A stretch of 64,000 bases of DNA, from assembly GCF_009720825.1 (NCBI RefSeq), contig NZ_WNKY01000001.1:434001-498000 (forward strand), written 5' to 3'. The notes beneath the pieces are model-generated. The model searched no databases. It had not been told where the DNA came from and saw nothing but the letters and a program-made list of their open reading frames with translations. This stretch comes from Duganella radicis (GTDB lineage Bacteria; Pseudomonadota; Gammaproteobacteria; Burkholderiales; Burkholderiaceae_D). Positions 9,601 to 19,000 of the stretch are shown in pieces (position 1 is the first letter of the stretch; every line of letters starts with the position of its first letter). A program made the position numbers and the translations under genes.

Positions 9601-12431
9601 GTGTCCTTCGTACCGCCTGCCACTGCCGATGGCACTTGGGCACCGAGCAAGGCCTGGAGTCCGGCGCTCTGGCCAGGCGTCGTGCGCAGCACGTCTTCCA
9701 TGATCGCTTGCGGCGTCAGCTGGTCCAGGCCAAGGTCGAACCAGCGCGCCAGCGAGGGCCGCAATGCCGCATGAAACTGCTCGCGCGGCAAGACACTGGC
9801 GAGTCTTTCAATCAGCGCGCAGCACTCGGCTTGCACCACTGACAGAATATCGATCCTTACCTCATCGCTGAACCCGGCCAGCCAGGTGCGCGCCAGCCGT
9901 GGATACTCGCTGCGCAGCCAATGTGGCGCCAGAACCAGCAGACGGTCCCAATACGGCGCCAACAATTGAAACTCGCCGGCATTGAGGCACTTGCTGATGG
10001 TGATGATCTCGGCACGGGCAAAGATAGGACCGAGCACGCGCAGCGGCTCACGGAAGTGTTTGCTGTCGACGGCGCCCTGCTTGCCGCCGGCAGCGCGGTC
10101 GGCCGCCGGCTCTTGCGCCTTGCCGGCGGCCAGCATGGCGGGCGAAGCGGTAAGCGCGCCTGCCGGGCTTGGTGCGGCGTGCGTCTCCCGCTCGACGGTG
10201 GTGGTGTAGCTTCGCACCACGGCGTCGAGGGTAGCCGGTTCGGCGTGCCGAGACAGCAGCCATACCCAAAAGGAAGTTTCATCTGCCCCGGCTTCACGCA
10301 GGCGGTCGTGCTTATCCACGGCCCAGGTCAGCACAGCGCAGCGCTGCGGCTCCGGCCACTTGTTGAATAGAACCCGCGCCGTCATCAGGCGCTGTTGCAC
10401 ATCGAGTCGCGGAACCAACTGGGCGAGCACCTGCGGCTTGGCCAGCTCCTTGCGCAACTGCTCATGGCTACGCGACGATGGACTTGAGCGCAGGCCACGC
10501 CCCGCTTCGTCCAAGTCGGCGAGCAGGCCAGGCAAACCGGCGTCCGGCAGCGGTGCCAGGGCGCTGGCCAGAGAATGAGAATCGGCCGGCGCCGGCCCGC
10601 CTTGCATGAATGGCTCCTTAGCATCGGACCGCCGATACCTGTCGGCGCTCGCATCGACCACTTTTTCGCGGCTGTGCAGATCCTGTTCTACCTTTTCCGC
10701 CGCCAGGAAAGCAAGAATACGGTCGGACTGTTCGGGCAGTGACTGCGTGATCAACGCCAGCACCGCTTGCGGCGCAAGACTACCGGCAGGCGCGGCCAGC
10801 CAATGCGGCAAGGCCGGGTGCAACACCGCATTGAGGCGCGGCCGAGGCACAACCGTCGCGAGTCGCTCGATCAAGCCGGCGCAATCGGCCTGCAGGACGC
10901 CGAGTATGTCGGTCAGGACTTCGTCGTCAAAATTCCGCAGCCAATGTTCCCACCGCCGCGGGTGGATGGTCCGCAGCAACTGCGGCGCGCTTGACAGCAC
11001 ACGGTCCCAGTACGGCGCCAGCAATGCGAAATCCGCCGTTTCGAGACCCTGCTCGATGCTATGCATTTCCGCAGGCGTGAAACCGGCGCTGCCTACGGTG
11101 GGGGCGCTAGCCTTGCCGGCCCGGGCCAGCACCGCATCGCGCTGCGCCGGCGGCCAGTGCATGATCTGATCAAACGCGATCGATGGCATCGATGCATCGG
11201 GCTGCCGGATCGCGATGCTGTCCGCGACGGGCGCTACGTTGTCCGTATCGGGCCCATCCTCGGAATCGGGCGTCGCGAACAAGGCGAGGATGCGCGCGGC
11301 ATGCTCCGGCACCGCGTCCTTGACCCATGCCAGCACCGCGTCAGGTGCGAGACTATCCGCCGGCTCAGCGAACCAGCGGGGCATCGCCGGCCGCAATAGC
11401 GCATTGAGCCGCGCGCGCGGCACGACCGTCGCGAGGCATTCGATCAGCCAGGCGAAGTCAGCTTGCATCACGCCGAGAATGTCGACCAGGGTATCGGCAT
11501 CAAACGCATTCAACCAACGCTGCCACAGCCTTGGATGCGCATTTCGTATGCACTGCGGCGCGCTGGCCAGGATGCGATCCCAGTACGGCGCCAGCAAGAC
11601 GGCGTCAGCGTTTTCCAGGCCTTGCTCGATGACGGACATGGCGTCCGCGCCGAAGCCCGCAATGGACTGCGGCGATGGCACCGCTGCCGCCTGCGGCGTG
11701 GTGTACGGTTCAGCCTCTGGCTCGCCGCGGCAGGCCCGCTCCCATCGTGTCCGCAACATGTCGGGGCTGGCAGCTTGGGTACATTGCGGCAGGAACCAGC
11801 GCCAGAACGATTCGGTCTCGCTCCCGGCTTGCCGGCGGCGCCGCAGTTCATCCTCGGCCCAGGCCAGGGTGGCGGCGCGTTCGGTCTCGGTCCATGCATG
11901 ACACAGCGCCCCCGCTGCCGCGAACAACTCCTGGGAGTCGAATTGGCGTATCAATCGGGTCAGCATGGGCGCTTCGCGCAACGCCACGCTGAGCACCTCG
12001 TGGGCTTGCCGCGTATCGATCACTTGCCGCAGCAATTGTGTGTGTGCCGCATGCGCATCCCGCGCCCAGGGCATGGTCCCATGCCGCAAAAAAGCCAGCA
12101 TATCCGCGGCCGGCCCTGGCGTGTCCCGGGTGCTGGCCGCGGTACCAGCCTGGGCCGGGGTATCTTCCAGAGCGCTCGATAGTTGCACGAACAAGCGCCG
12201 CGGCAGTTCGCTACGCGCCTGCGCGGCCGGCACCGTGCCGAGGTCGATCTCGAGCCGCTCGATGCGCCGGCTCCGCTTGCCCCGATACAGGTCCAGCACT
12301 TGCTCGATCACCGGCAGCATGTCGGCCTGGATCCAGTCGGCCAGCTCCGCGCTCTCGGCCGGCTTGGCGTCAAACGCCATCTCGAAGGTCAGTGCGTGGA
12401 TCAGGTCCAGGTCGCTCATGCTCATACCCAT
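6684..12431 (-). CDS. eCIS tape measure protein (Afp14-like), 1915 aa
   Basis: The N-terminus (IHALTFEMAFD, then RRIERLEIDLG) and the C-terminus (GLRETFLQREG, LLDRLPWSYKMI, MTAPLNVTW) match the conserved ends of contractile injection system tape measure proteins, which set tube length during assembly. The middle is helical, rich in Ala, Leu and Arg, and holds three copies of a module of about 130 residues. Three in-frame ATGs (12431, 12425, 12419) exist. The one at 12425 overlaps the upstream stop as ATGA and is the likeliest start. The length and internal duplication suggest a long particle. It sits between the second baseplate protein and the AAA+ ATPase, as in Afp. Confidence 0.9.
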   Translation of the reverse strand: MGMSMSDLDLIHALTFEMAFDAKPAESAELADWIQADMLPVIEQVLDLYRGKRSRRIERLEIDLGTVPAAQARSELPRRLFVQLSSALEDTPAQAGTAASTRDTPGPAADMLAFLRHGTMPWARDAHAAHTQLLRQVIDTRQAHEVLSVALREAPMLTRLIRQFDSQELFAAAGALCHAWTETERAATLAWAEDELRRRRQAGSETESFWRWFLPQCTQAASPDMLRTRWERACRGEPEAEPYTTPQAAAVPSPQSIAGFGADAMSVIEQGLENADAVLLAPYWDRILASAPQCIRNAHPRLWQRWLNAFDADTLVDILGVMQADFAWLIECLATVVPRARLNALLRPAMPRWFAEPADSLAPDAVLAWVKDAVPEHAARILALFATPDSEDGPDTDNVAPVADSIAIRQPDASMPSIAFDQIMHWPPAQRDAVLARAGKASAPTVGSAGFTPAEMHSIEQGLETADFALLAPYWDRVLSSAPQLLRTIHPRRWEHWLRNFDDEVLTDILGVLQADCAGLIERLATVVPRPRLNAVLHPALPHWLAAPAGSLAPQAVLALITQSLPEQSDRILAFLAAEKVEQDLHSREKVVDASADRYRRSDAKEPFMQGGPAPADSHSLASALAPLPDAGLPGLLADLDEAGRGLRSSPSSRSHEQLRKELAKPQVLAQLVPRLDVQQRLMTARVLFNKWPEPQRCAVLTWAVDKHDRLREAGADETSFWVWLLSRHAEPATLDAVVRSYTTTVERETHAAPSPAGALTASPAMLAAGKAQEPAADRAAGGKQGAVDSKHFREPLRVLGPIFARAEIITISKCLNAGEFQLLAPYWDRLLVLAPHWLRSEYPRLARTWLAGFSDEVRIDILSVVQAECCALIERLASVLPREQFHAALRPSLARWFDLGLDQLTPQAIMEDVLRTTPGQSAGLQALLGAQVPSAVAGGTKDTAPMSLEELLERGDAEQWRRNWPSIVIAQRAQLRRHWQQLSKEKRYQAIAGITTRLNLAQQLDLAVMLQPGLAPLMAELLRVLGERSERHDVLHTALQLLLHAEVASIVPERLMQYLLEKHRSLRADLPSDPTRHIAAALHAIGPAPGPRPPEGQAAALASATLSEAALRAYLGDRQAQEARFSTLNSAQLHGLVQAWAGFQQAGEGTNAFLSAVEERALCAATPHAFFGKVLQQAMLGEPIDLDQIGADCGAGVTASFVQPIPSEELAVRHVERDPSAAPAHREASPLSPMLCQALPQRLADAMLRADLSTLDALWADLVRYHPDLLRQAAQRYLGRAEARRHLIDRTDSGKMHELLGCLSGWTARLAAPLLDLAARFGIMLPIPLAPDAFAQHVLRFAFTQVMERPTSTEPAEWVSDLLRSLLPASPQRSDVVFTPVAHAWYELLRGEDTPLKAAFERALFGNVYLDVARQRLRGGAGDSIDAALPEALQQMLTMELCDSHPALTDQLLTDDDFIDANAAVFSAGEWQALARAQLPRQEPKQQLAFWRAVAAQLPAPASDRSADEEEVQAAFRAAFGVLGKPARQAADASSLVFSPDQAPCLPASAETIAILLMRERAPDQAVKASITLLMQRLLADANADTDAHVALHSALSHHRVLDRLLDIVPGPTLARLLCTLRPRLACALPAVLRALSDILPTTLPPVPAMLDGAIWRAVFDTIFIGAAPASAGDMFSALVARLAGDHAQEGPAWQQKIDALRLAPAPGAAQATPAEAMAQLLRPLTGPQAQQAAARTTPVDQAPAPFTGDANLRNAGLVIIAPYIERLFALLDITKDGVFVSEETRQRGVHILQFAITAEETTPEYLLVLNKLLCGIPAAVPVVPGISMTEKEKSTIEQMLKGVIAHWSAIGASSIEGLRETFLQREGCLYYEEEAWHLKIPQRTFDMLLDRLPWSYKMIKFSWMTAPLNVTWR
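9637..11664 (-). repeat. Three diverged ~390-bp repeats inside the tape measure gene
   Basis: The module occurs at about 11262-11664, 10694-11085 and 9637-10025. Each copy contains the protein signature LLAPYWDR followed by a conserved DILxVxQA and LIExLA(T/S)V(V/L)PR. The copies are clearly related but diverged in both DNA and protein. They are unevenly spaced, with extra sequence between copies two and three. Confidence 0.8.
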
Positions 12432-14929
12432 ACCCGGTTGGTGTGATACGGCGCATTTTTGTTGAGAAATTCAATCAACTGGCCTGCGGCCTCGTCGAGA
12501 CCGTCGGCGGGCCGGCCCATGCTCGCTTCGCGCAGCAGCCCCAGCCAGTTGGCCTGACGTTGCTCAAATTGCGCCAGCAACGGAAAATTGAGCCAGTAAA
12601 ATTGCGGCAGTATGTGTGCCGGTAAATTCTGCGCGATCAATTCCTCGATCCAGGCGCGGCATCCCGGATCGGCAAACCGGGCGGTAAAGGCAGGCAGGAT
12701 CACGCTGACCCGGTGCGCATAGAATTCTTCCGGCACCGCACGGGTGGCATCCGCAGCACGCGGGCGCAGCAGCACATGTTCGAGCAAATGGAAGCCCTCG
12801 CAACGCCGGTTCAAGTCGATCAGCTGGCCTCGCATGGACTGCCCGGCCGCGACCATGGCGTCGAGCGGCAGGCGCATGATCGGCCAGCACTGCGCGTCGG
12901 CCGCGTTCAGACACAGCCAGCCTTGTCCGTCTTCGGTGGCGTAGAACCGGTAATTCTCGCTATGTATGCCAGCGAGCATCAGCGTCGGCGCGACGGCCCC
13001 GTGCGGCAGCGGCATGGGCGCCGCATCGCCTGGCGGCACATCGGCGCCGGTGGCAAGCAATTCCGTCTGTTCGTAGGATAGCTGCTGGGGATAGTCCTCT
13101 TGTTGCGCGAGCGTTTCCAGGTAGCGCGCGTCGCTGATGTATTTGACTTCACCGTGGAGGATATCGCCGGTGAGAGAGCGTCCGAGCGCGCGCGGGTCCG
13201 CGCCGGACAACAGCTGCACCCGATGCATGATCGCCGGGTAGTTGTTGCCGTCGCCATAAGGCTGCTGCAGGTCCATGGCGCTGCCGCGCCTGGCGCTCAG
13301 CGCGCACAAATGGCGCAGCAGTCCGATCTTGCACTCGATGAGGTGCAGATCAAGCCCGTCCGCGTGGTACAGGTCGTAGCGGCGCAGCGCGTTGTCGGGG
13401 AACACTTCACCGTACATCGCCAGCAGGCTATCGAGCACACGGTTGCGGCGCTGGGCAAACGGGTCCTGCTCGCGCAACACGGCGTCGATATCGGCCTTGG
13501 CGATACCGTCGACGTACAACATCTCCACCTTGGGAATTTCTTCATTTCCCAGAAATTTGGCGAAATAGGATTTGTCGAGCGTCGCGTCGACCGAATAGAG
13601 CCGCTTGATGCCTTGCAGCGACGCCAGGTAATTGGCCATCATCTGCTCGAACGGATAGAGATAGGCTTTAAGCTGCAGGGCGCGCGCATGCACGTGCGCC
13701 GGTTCGGACTTGGGCACGCCATAGTGGTTGATGCCGTAAATGGCCGGCGTGTGCTCGCCGATCGAGCCATACGCGTCGAGCGGACGGTATTGTCCCCGCG
13801 GCAGGTCCAGCAGGCGCGCCAGGTTGCCGTCACCGCTGCGAAAGGCCTCATGCTCGAATTCGAACTTCTTGATGTACAGGCGCACCTGCTCGTGAAACTG
13901 CACCGCATGCCGGCCGTGCATTTTCGGATCGTCCTCGCGCGCGCCTTCCGGCAACCGGCCGGGCGCCTTGCCATGCACCAGGCGCAATTCCTGGGCCAGG
14001 GCGGGATCCTCGGGGAACTCGAGCACCGGGCACACGGCCTCGGTCTGGGCCAGCCGTATCCACGGGATCTCCTTGCCCTTGCGGGTCATCAGGCACAATT
14101 TCTTGACCTGTTTCACGCCCGGCACATGGTGCGCCAACGCGATCAGCTTGATGGAGTCGATCTCATAATTGGGCACCGAGAAGTGGCCGTCCTCGATATA
14201 GCCGTGGCCGGTCAGCGGTCCTTCGAGCATATCCTCCCAGCGCATCCCTTTGGCGCGCATCTCCTCGAAGCGCGAGATGCGGCCGCCCGACGAAATCATT
14301 TTCGCGCACTGGAAATACAGATCGGCGTAGATTTCGGCGGCGGGCCGGCTGTCGTCGATCTCGATCTCGCCGGCCAGCATGTAAGGCCTGGAGGCGACGA
14401 TGCGCACCTCTTCCACGTCGCGTCCCAGATTGCGGTTTTGCGACAACAATGCCAGCACCGATTGCCGCAAGTCTTCGTCGCTGACCTCCCTGGCGTGAAA
14501 CAGCGATTCACGCGGCTTGACGAACACCGAGAACAGGCCGTTGGGGCGCCCGCCCGTGCTGCCGGCGTTGATCCACACATCATCGACCTCGGGCAATCGG
14601 TCGTAGATGAGCTTACAGAAATCGATGTCCGTTACCGGCTGGTTGGGAAAGATCGCTTGGGGCGGGAACAGGGCCTGGGCTTCAAAGTCGATCGCGCCGG
14701 AGGCGTCCGTGAGGAAGTCGGCGACGTCGAAATCGGTGCGGTAGACCAGGTCGGTCAAGCCATAGCACAGCAACTCGAGCAGGGTCACGCCCGGATCGTG
14801 CAGGTTGTAATCGGTCCACTTCTTGCCTGACAAAGACTGGAGCAGATCGATGCCATTGCGCCTGAGGCCGTCGAAATCGAGGCCGTCAGGATCGCTCAGC
14901 TGGCGTTTGATGTGGTTCGAAATCATCAC
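12422..14929 (-). CDS. eCIS baseplate protein, baseplate-J-like (Afp12-like)
   Basis: This 835-aa protein has an N-terminal block DPGVTLLELLCYGLTDL, then FPPQAIFPNQPVTDIDFCKL, which is the characteristic opening of baseplate-J/wedge-like proteins of contractile devices. It probably forms part of the baseplate wedge together with the larger protein encoded at 16029-19895. There is no signal peptide or membrane segment. Its stop overlaps the tape measure start, and it begins 4 bp after the 91-aa gene ends. Assignment to Afp12 rests on gene order and this N-terminal block; the C-terminal half shows nothing I recognise. Confidence 0.75.
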   Translation of the reverse strand: MMISNHIKRQLSDPDGLDFDGLRRNGIDLLQSLSGKKWTDYNLHDPGVTLLELLCYGLTDLVYRTDFDVADFLTDASGAIDFEAQALFPPQAIFPNQPVTDIDFCKLIYDRLPEVDDVWINAGSTGGRPNGLFSVFVKPRESLFHAREVSDEDLRQSVLALLSQNRNLGRDVEEVRIVASRPYMLAGEIEIDDSRPAAEIYADLYFQCAKMISSGGRISRFEEMRAKGMRWEDMLEGPLTGHGYIEDGHFSVPNYEIDSIKLIALAHHVPGVKQVKKLCLMTRKGKEIPWIRLAQTEAVCPVLEFPEDPALAQELRLVHGKAPGRLPEGAREDDPKMHGRHAVQFHEQVRLYIKKFEFEHEAFRSGDGNLARLLDLPRGQYRPLDAYGSIGEHTPAIYGINHYGVPKSEPAHVHARALQLKAYLYPFEQMMANYLASLQGIKRLYSVDATLDKSYFAKFLGNEEIPKVEMLYVDGIAKADIDAVLREQDPFAQRRNRVLDSLLAMYGEVFPDNALRRYDLYHADGLDLHLIECKIGLLRHLCALSARRGSAMDLQQPYGDGNNYPAIMHRVQLLSGADPRALGRSLTGDILHGEVKYISDARYLETLAQQEDYPQQLSYEQTELLATGADVPPGDAAPMPLPHGAVAPTLMLAGIHSENYRFYATEDGQGWLCLNAADAQCWPIMRLPLDAMVAAGQSMRGQLIDLNRRCEGFHLLEHVLLRPRAADATRAVPEEFYAHRVSVILPAFTARFADPGCRAWIEELIAQNLPAHILPQFYWLNFPLLAQFEQRQANWLGLLREASMGRPADGLDEAAGQLIEFLNKNAPYHTNRVWV

Positions 14930-14933
14930 GGTG

Positions 14934-15209
14934 TCAGTATTGGTCCATGCGCATTTGCTGCTGCATGCTTTGCAACAGGCGGTTCACGCGGGAAAACGGC
15001 ATGCCGCCCAGGGTGTCAAGGATCAGCCGCAGCTGTGCCGGGCTGAAGGTCAGGCGCGCACTGGCGCCGCCAGCGTGGGCGCCAGCGTGCAGTTGACCGA
15101 TCAGCTCGAACACTTGCCGGAACGGCCGTTCCGCCAGGCCTTCGACGATCAGGCTGCACTGTTCCGGGCTCAATTCGAGGGCGATGTCGCGCCGTGCAGT
15201 GGTTTTCAT
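14934..15209 (-). CDS. Small eCIS-operon protein with internal duplication
   Basis: This 91-aa product starts at the ATG at 15209, preceded by AGGAG; an upstream in-frame ATG at 15242 lacks a good ribosome site. Two similar halves are visible: LSPEQCSLIVEGLAERPFRQ and FSPAQLRLILDTLGGMPFSR, each followed by a hydrophobic helix. The gene lies between the fibre-like protein and the second baseplate protein with almost no spacing. I do not recognise the family. Duplicate helical hairpins suggest a small structural or adaptor subunit. Confidence 0.7.
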   Translation of the reverse strand: MKTTARRDIALELSPEQCSLIVEGLAERPFRQVFELIGQLHAGAHAGGASARLTFSPAQLRLILDTLGGMPFSRVNRLLQSMQQQMRMDQY

Positions 15210-15213
15210 GGGC

Positions 15214-16032
15214 TTAGCTCCTGACCTTGCCCTTGGCGTCATACTGCGGACTGGGCTGGCGCAGCGGCTTGTTCGCGCTCTCGAGCATGAGCGTGTCTTG
15301 CCACAGTTGCGTCATGTGATACCGGATCCAGACGTCCTCTCCGTAAGTGCAACCGACCCGCATCTGCAATTTAAATTCAAACAACCTGTCGTCGGGATTG
15401 CGGAACCAGCGCAATTCGATGCGGCTGCACCTGTTGCCGAAATGGGACTGGTGATGCGTGATGCTGCCGTTCCTGCCGAAGGCGTTCAGCGCGAATGCGT
15501 GCAGGAGCGCGTAGCGCCCGTCGCTGTCCTTGGCGCCCACTCCCGCGACCACTTCCCAGGCCTGGCAGCCGGTCATGTACTCGGTGGCGTCGTACCAGTT
15601 GCCGTCGGCCGGCACGGCCAGCTCGCCGCGGCGCCCGACCCGCGCGTGGCAGGCAACAGTGCCGGCCACGTCGAGCTCGTGCTGCGGATCGCACTGGCGG
15701 ATGCCCACGGCCGCGCGCTGTATTCCGTCCGCGCTGGTCTGGCTGGCCAGCGTCAGCAGCGCCTGGTTCTTCTCGTCTTGAAAGCTGAGGTGATTGCTTC
15801 CCTTGTCCAGCCCGGCCGACCACAGCACGTTGCCCGTGCTGATGTCGCGGTAAAAGCTGAGCAGCTTTCCGTCCTGCACCTGGGCCACCTTGAAGCCGGC
15901 TTCCGGGGTCTTCTCGAAACCCTCGTCGAGCATATTGAGCATCGATTCGATGAGGTCGCCGAAATCGACTTCGGTCGGCATTTTTCCCTGCGCGAAGCGC
16001 TCCTTGAGCATGCTGCGGCGGCGTCGGGTCAT
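15214..16032 (-). CDS. eCIS-associated fibre-like protein (unconfirmed)
   Basis: The 272-aa product starts at the ATG at 16032 (GGAG site, ATGA overlap with the baseplate gene). The N-terminus (LKERFAQGKMPTEVDFGDLI) looks like a short anchor. The central part follows the pattern of phage tail-fibre heads: an 'AVGIRQCDPQHELDVAG' segment resembles the common VGIGTxxPxxxLxVxG motif, then GRRGELAVPADGNWYDATEY. The C-terminus is beta-rich (IELRWFRNP, VWIRYHMTQLW). No separate Afp13-type fibre gene was found, so this may be the receptor-binding or baseplate-decorating subunit. That role is inference from pattern and position. Confidence 0.6.
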   Translation of the reverse strand: MTRRRRSMLKERFAQGKMPTEVDFGDLIESMLNMLDEGFEKTPEAGFKVAQVQDGKLLSFYRDISTGNVLWSAGLDKGSNHLSFQDEKNQALLTLASQTSADGIQRAAVGIRQCDPQHELDVAGTVACHARVGRRGELAVPADGNWYDATEYMTGCQAWEVVAGVGAKDSDGRYALLHAFALNAFGRNGSITHHQSHFGNRCSRIELRWFRNPDDRLFEFKLQMRVGCTYGEDVWIRYHMTQLWQDTLMLESANKPLRQPSPQYDAKGKVRS

Positions 16033-19000
16033 GTTGGTTCTCCTCGTGGAATAATGAAGGTCGATCCGACGCGCAATTCGTCGATACCGATCGGCTTCGG
16101 ATGGTTGATGGTCGCCTTGCCGTCCACGACGATCCAATGCTGGTGCATGGGCACGGCGATGCTCCAGGGATAGCTCGGATAGATGGTTTTTTCAGTCGCA
16201 TGCTTGGCGTTGTCGCGCATCGCATAGAGCAGCTCGGCCGGTTCGCCCACCGGGGCGATTTGCAGCAGCGACACACCGCTCACTTCCTCCACCACGTCGA
16301 GTTCGAGCAAGAACGAGACCACGTCGTGCTGACGCAGCGTCCAGCCGAAATGCTGGGAAATGCCGCTCGCGTTCCACGGCGAAAGGTAGTCGCACAGGGC
16401 CTGGTTGATGCGCTCGCTCAAATGGCCGCTGCTGAGCTGCGAGCGCAGTTTGACGGTGCAGCGCACCTGGATCAGCTCGTAGACCGGATTCTCGACGCTG
16501 ATGATGGTGTCGGGCGAGGCGTAGCGCCGCACGTACTGCGCGATCTCGCCGATCAGGTGGCCGCTCAGCGTGGGCCGCTGGTTGATGTGGCCGTTGCCGT
16601 TCAGATGGGGAATGGCGACGATCAGGATATGGCCGGGGCGCAGACGCCGCGCGGGATCGTCGGCCGAGACCATATTCGGAAAGCACTTGACCTTGTACAC
16701 TTGCGGGAACTGCTCGAGGATCAGCAGCTCGAAGTCGGCGGCCGTGAGTGCCCGGTTCTTGTGGCGCAGGCGCTCGCTGGCGCGCACGCGGAACTGCAAT
16801 GCGCTTTCGGCGGCTTTGCCGTCGAACGAGCGGCGAATCTGGTGGATGCTGTCGACGCCGGCGATATTGCTGCGGCTTTTCGTGATGCGCTTGCCCGGCA
16901 ACACCGGCTCCGCCTTTTTCCCTTGATCGGGCTGCCAGGTGACCTTGATGGCCTGGGCGTAGACCGCATACAAGCTGCAAAAATTGGCCACGCCCCGGTC
17001 GGCGGACACGCGCAGCCAGAATTTACCGGCGGGCATGACCGTGTTCCCGGTGTCGATCTCTTCCGGCAACCTGATCAGTACGATGCCGCTGGTCATGAAG
17101 CCCTTGGTTGAGTCGTCGAGGATCTGGTTGGCGTCGATCCGGCGCCAGCGGTTGCCGCTCAGGTAAGACCAGGCCAGGCCGCTGTCGGCGTGCCGCTTGT
17201 CGGGCAGTGAATCCTCACGAAGGTAGAAATACAACGACAGGGTGCCGCGCAACTGCTTGCCTTCGATGCCGATGAACAGATAACCTGCGGCCTCGTAGAT
17301 GGGGATCTGCGGGATGGTCCGGGTGTCGCCCAGGTACATGGTCTGGTGGCCCATCGGATGCAAATGAATGAAGCTGTCGAGCTGGGCCGGCTTGCTGGCG
17401 GTGCGCTTCCTTTCAAAGTCGATGGTCGCCACCGCCTTGTAGTTCAGCGCGATGCGCCCGATCTGTGGCGTGTAGGGCGGATTGGGCAGCGGGGCCATCA
17501 GCTGCGGCTTCTTCACGCGGGCGTTATGGGTCAGCACGCGCGAGAGCAGCGCCGGATAGGCCTGGTGGCCGAACGCGCCATCGGGACTTTCCAGCGTGAG
17601 CTTGAACAAGCCATTCATGCTCGCCGAACTGTAGCGAAAACCCGGCTCGCCTTCCCGGGGAAAGCCCGCCAGCGGTTTGTAGAATTGCACGGTCGGCTGA
17701 AAGCTGACGCAGCTCTCGCTGCTGGTCAGGTTGCTCGGGCTGCCGTCCGATTGGACCTCGTAGCGAAACAGGCTGGCCTCGCCCCCTGCCCTGACCCATT
17801 TGCCGTCGGCCAGCACGGCCAGGCTGGCGCGCACATCGCCGCTTTTGAGGGGCGCATCGTAAGCGCGATAGTGGCCCGCGAATCCGCCCAGACCCGGCGG
17901 CAGGTCGTTCCATTCGATGTCGATCGACACATCGCGCAACTGCTTGTACAGAATTTCCTCGCAGCCCACGATGAGGTAGGAGCCCAGCGCCGGCAAGGGA
18001 CCGAAGGGCATGAACGGCGACGAGGCGCTCAGCTGGCCGATCTGGTTATGCAGCAGCAGCTGGCGCACGGCGCGCACCTCGACCTCGATTCGGATGTCCT
18101 GCAAAAACCATTGCGACAAAATGTCGTAGGGGTAGCTGTATTCATTTTGCGTCATCTCGAAGCGCAGCACCGGCAGCTCGGTGTCGTATCCCCCGCCATG
18201 CAGCGCGGGCTGGTAGCTGGTGATGGGCGGCGCGCCGGCCGGCAGCACGAATTGGATCGACAGGCAGTCTTTGTCCAGGCTGGCGTTCAAGCCCTGGTAT
18301 TCGGGACGGTATTCGCTCACCTGGTGCCAGCCGTCGGCCGTGGTCAAGGCCACGCGAAACATGGCGCGAAACAGTTTGACGAACACGTCGCTCGCGCGCA
18401 CCGCGCTGGCCGGCCGCTCGTCGCTGCGGTGGTCCTGCTGCAATTTGGTGACGACAGCGCGCAGGCTGTCTTCGATCGGATGGCGGCGCGCCGCAGATAC
18501 GGACCTGGCCGCCATGTCCTGGTCCGGGCCAGGTGCCGGCCCGGTCGCCAACCCGTCCGCTTCGGACGCGGCCACCGGATCGCGGTATTGGAACAGCACG
18601 CGCACGCTGCGCTCACCCTCGCGCATGAGCAATACCCGCGAAGCCAGGGCGAAACCGAAGCGCGCCGGTGCGCCGCCGTGCTGCGCCTCGCCCGGCTTTG
18701 GCGCCCCCAGCAAGGGCACCGGCGTGAGCTTCTGGTGCTCGCTCTCATCGCCGTCCAGGCGCAGCAATTCGACCTCGCGCGCGTAGCAGCCGGTGGTGCT
18801 GTATGCCACCCTGCCCTTGGCGCCGGGCACGGCATTGCGCTGGCGTTCGAAATACAAGGTGTGCAGGGCCTCCACATGGGCGTCGTTGAGCGTGGCGGCG
18901 CATTCGGTGGCATAGATAATGTCGCGCTGCGCGTCGTCCACACCGGCAATGAACTCGGTGCCGGCGTCGATGTGGATCTGGCGCGCCGAGGCCGTCGGCC

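Noticed and set aside
9637..11664. CRISPR or other short repeat array
   Set aside because: The repeats here are diverged 390-bp coding modules; no short, evenly spaced repeats were seen anywhere in the window.
13100..14830. 576-codon plus-strand ORF opposite the second baseplate gene
   Set aside because: Shadow of a well-supported minus-strand gene; no domain resemblance and no place in an operon.
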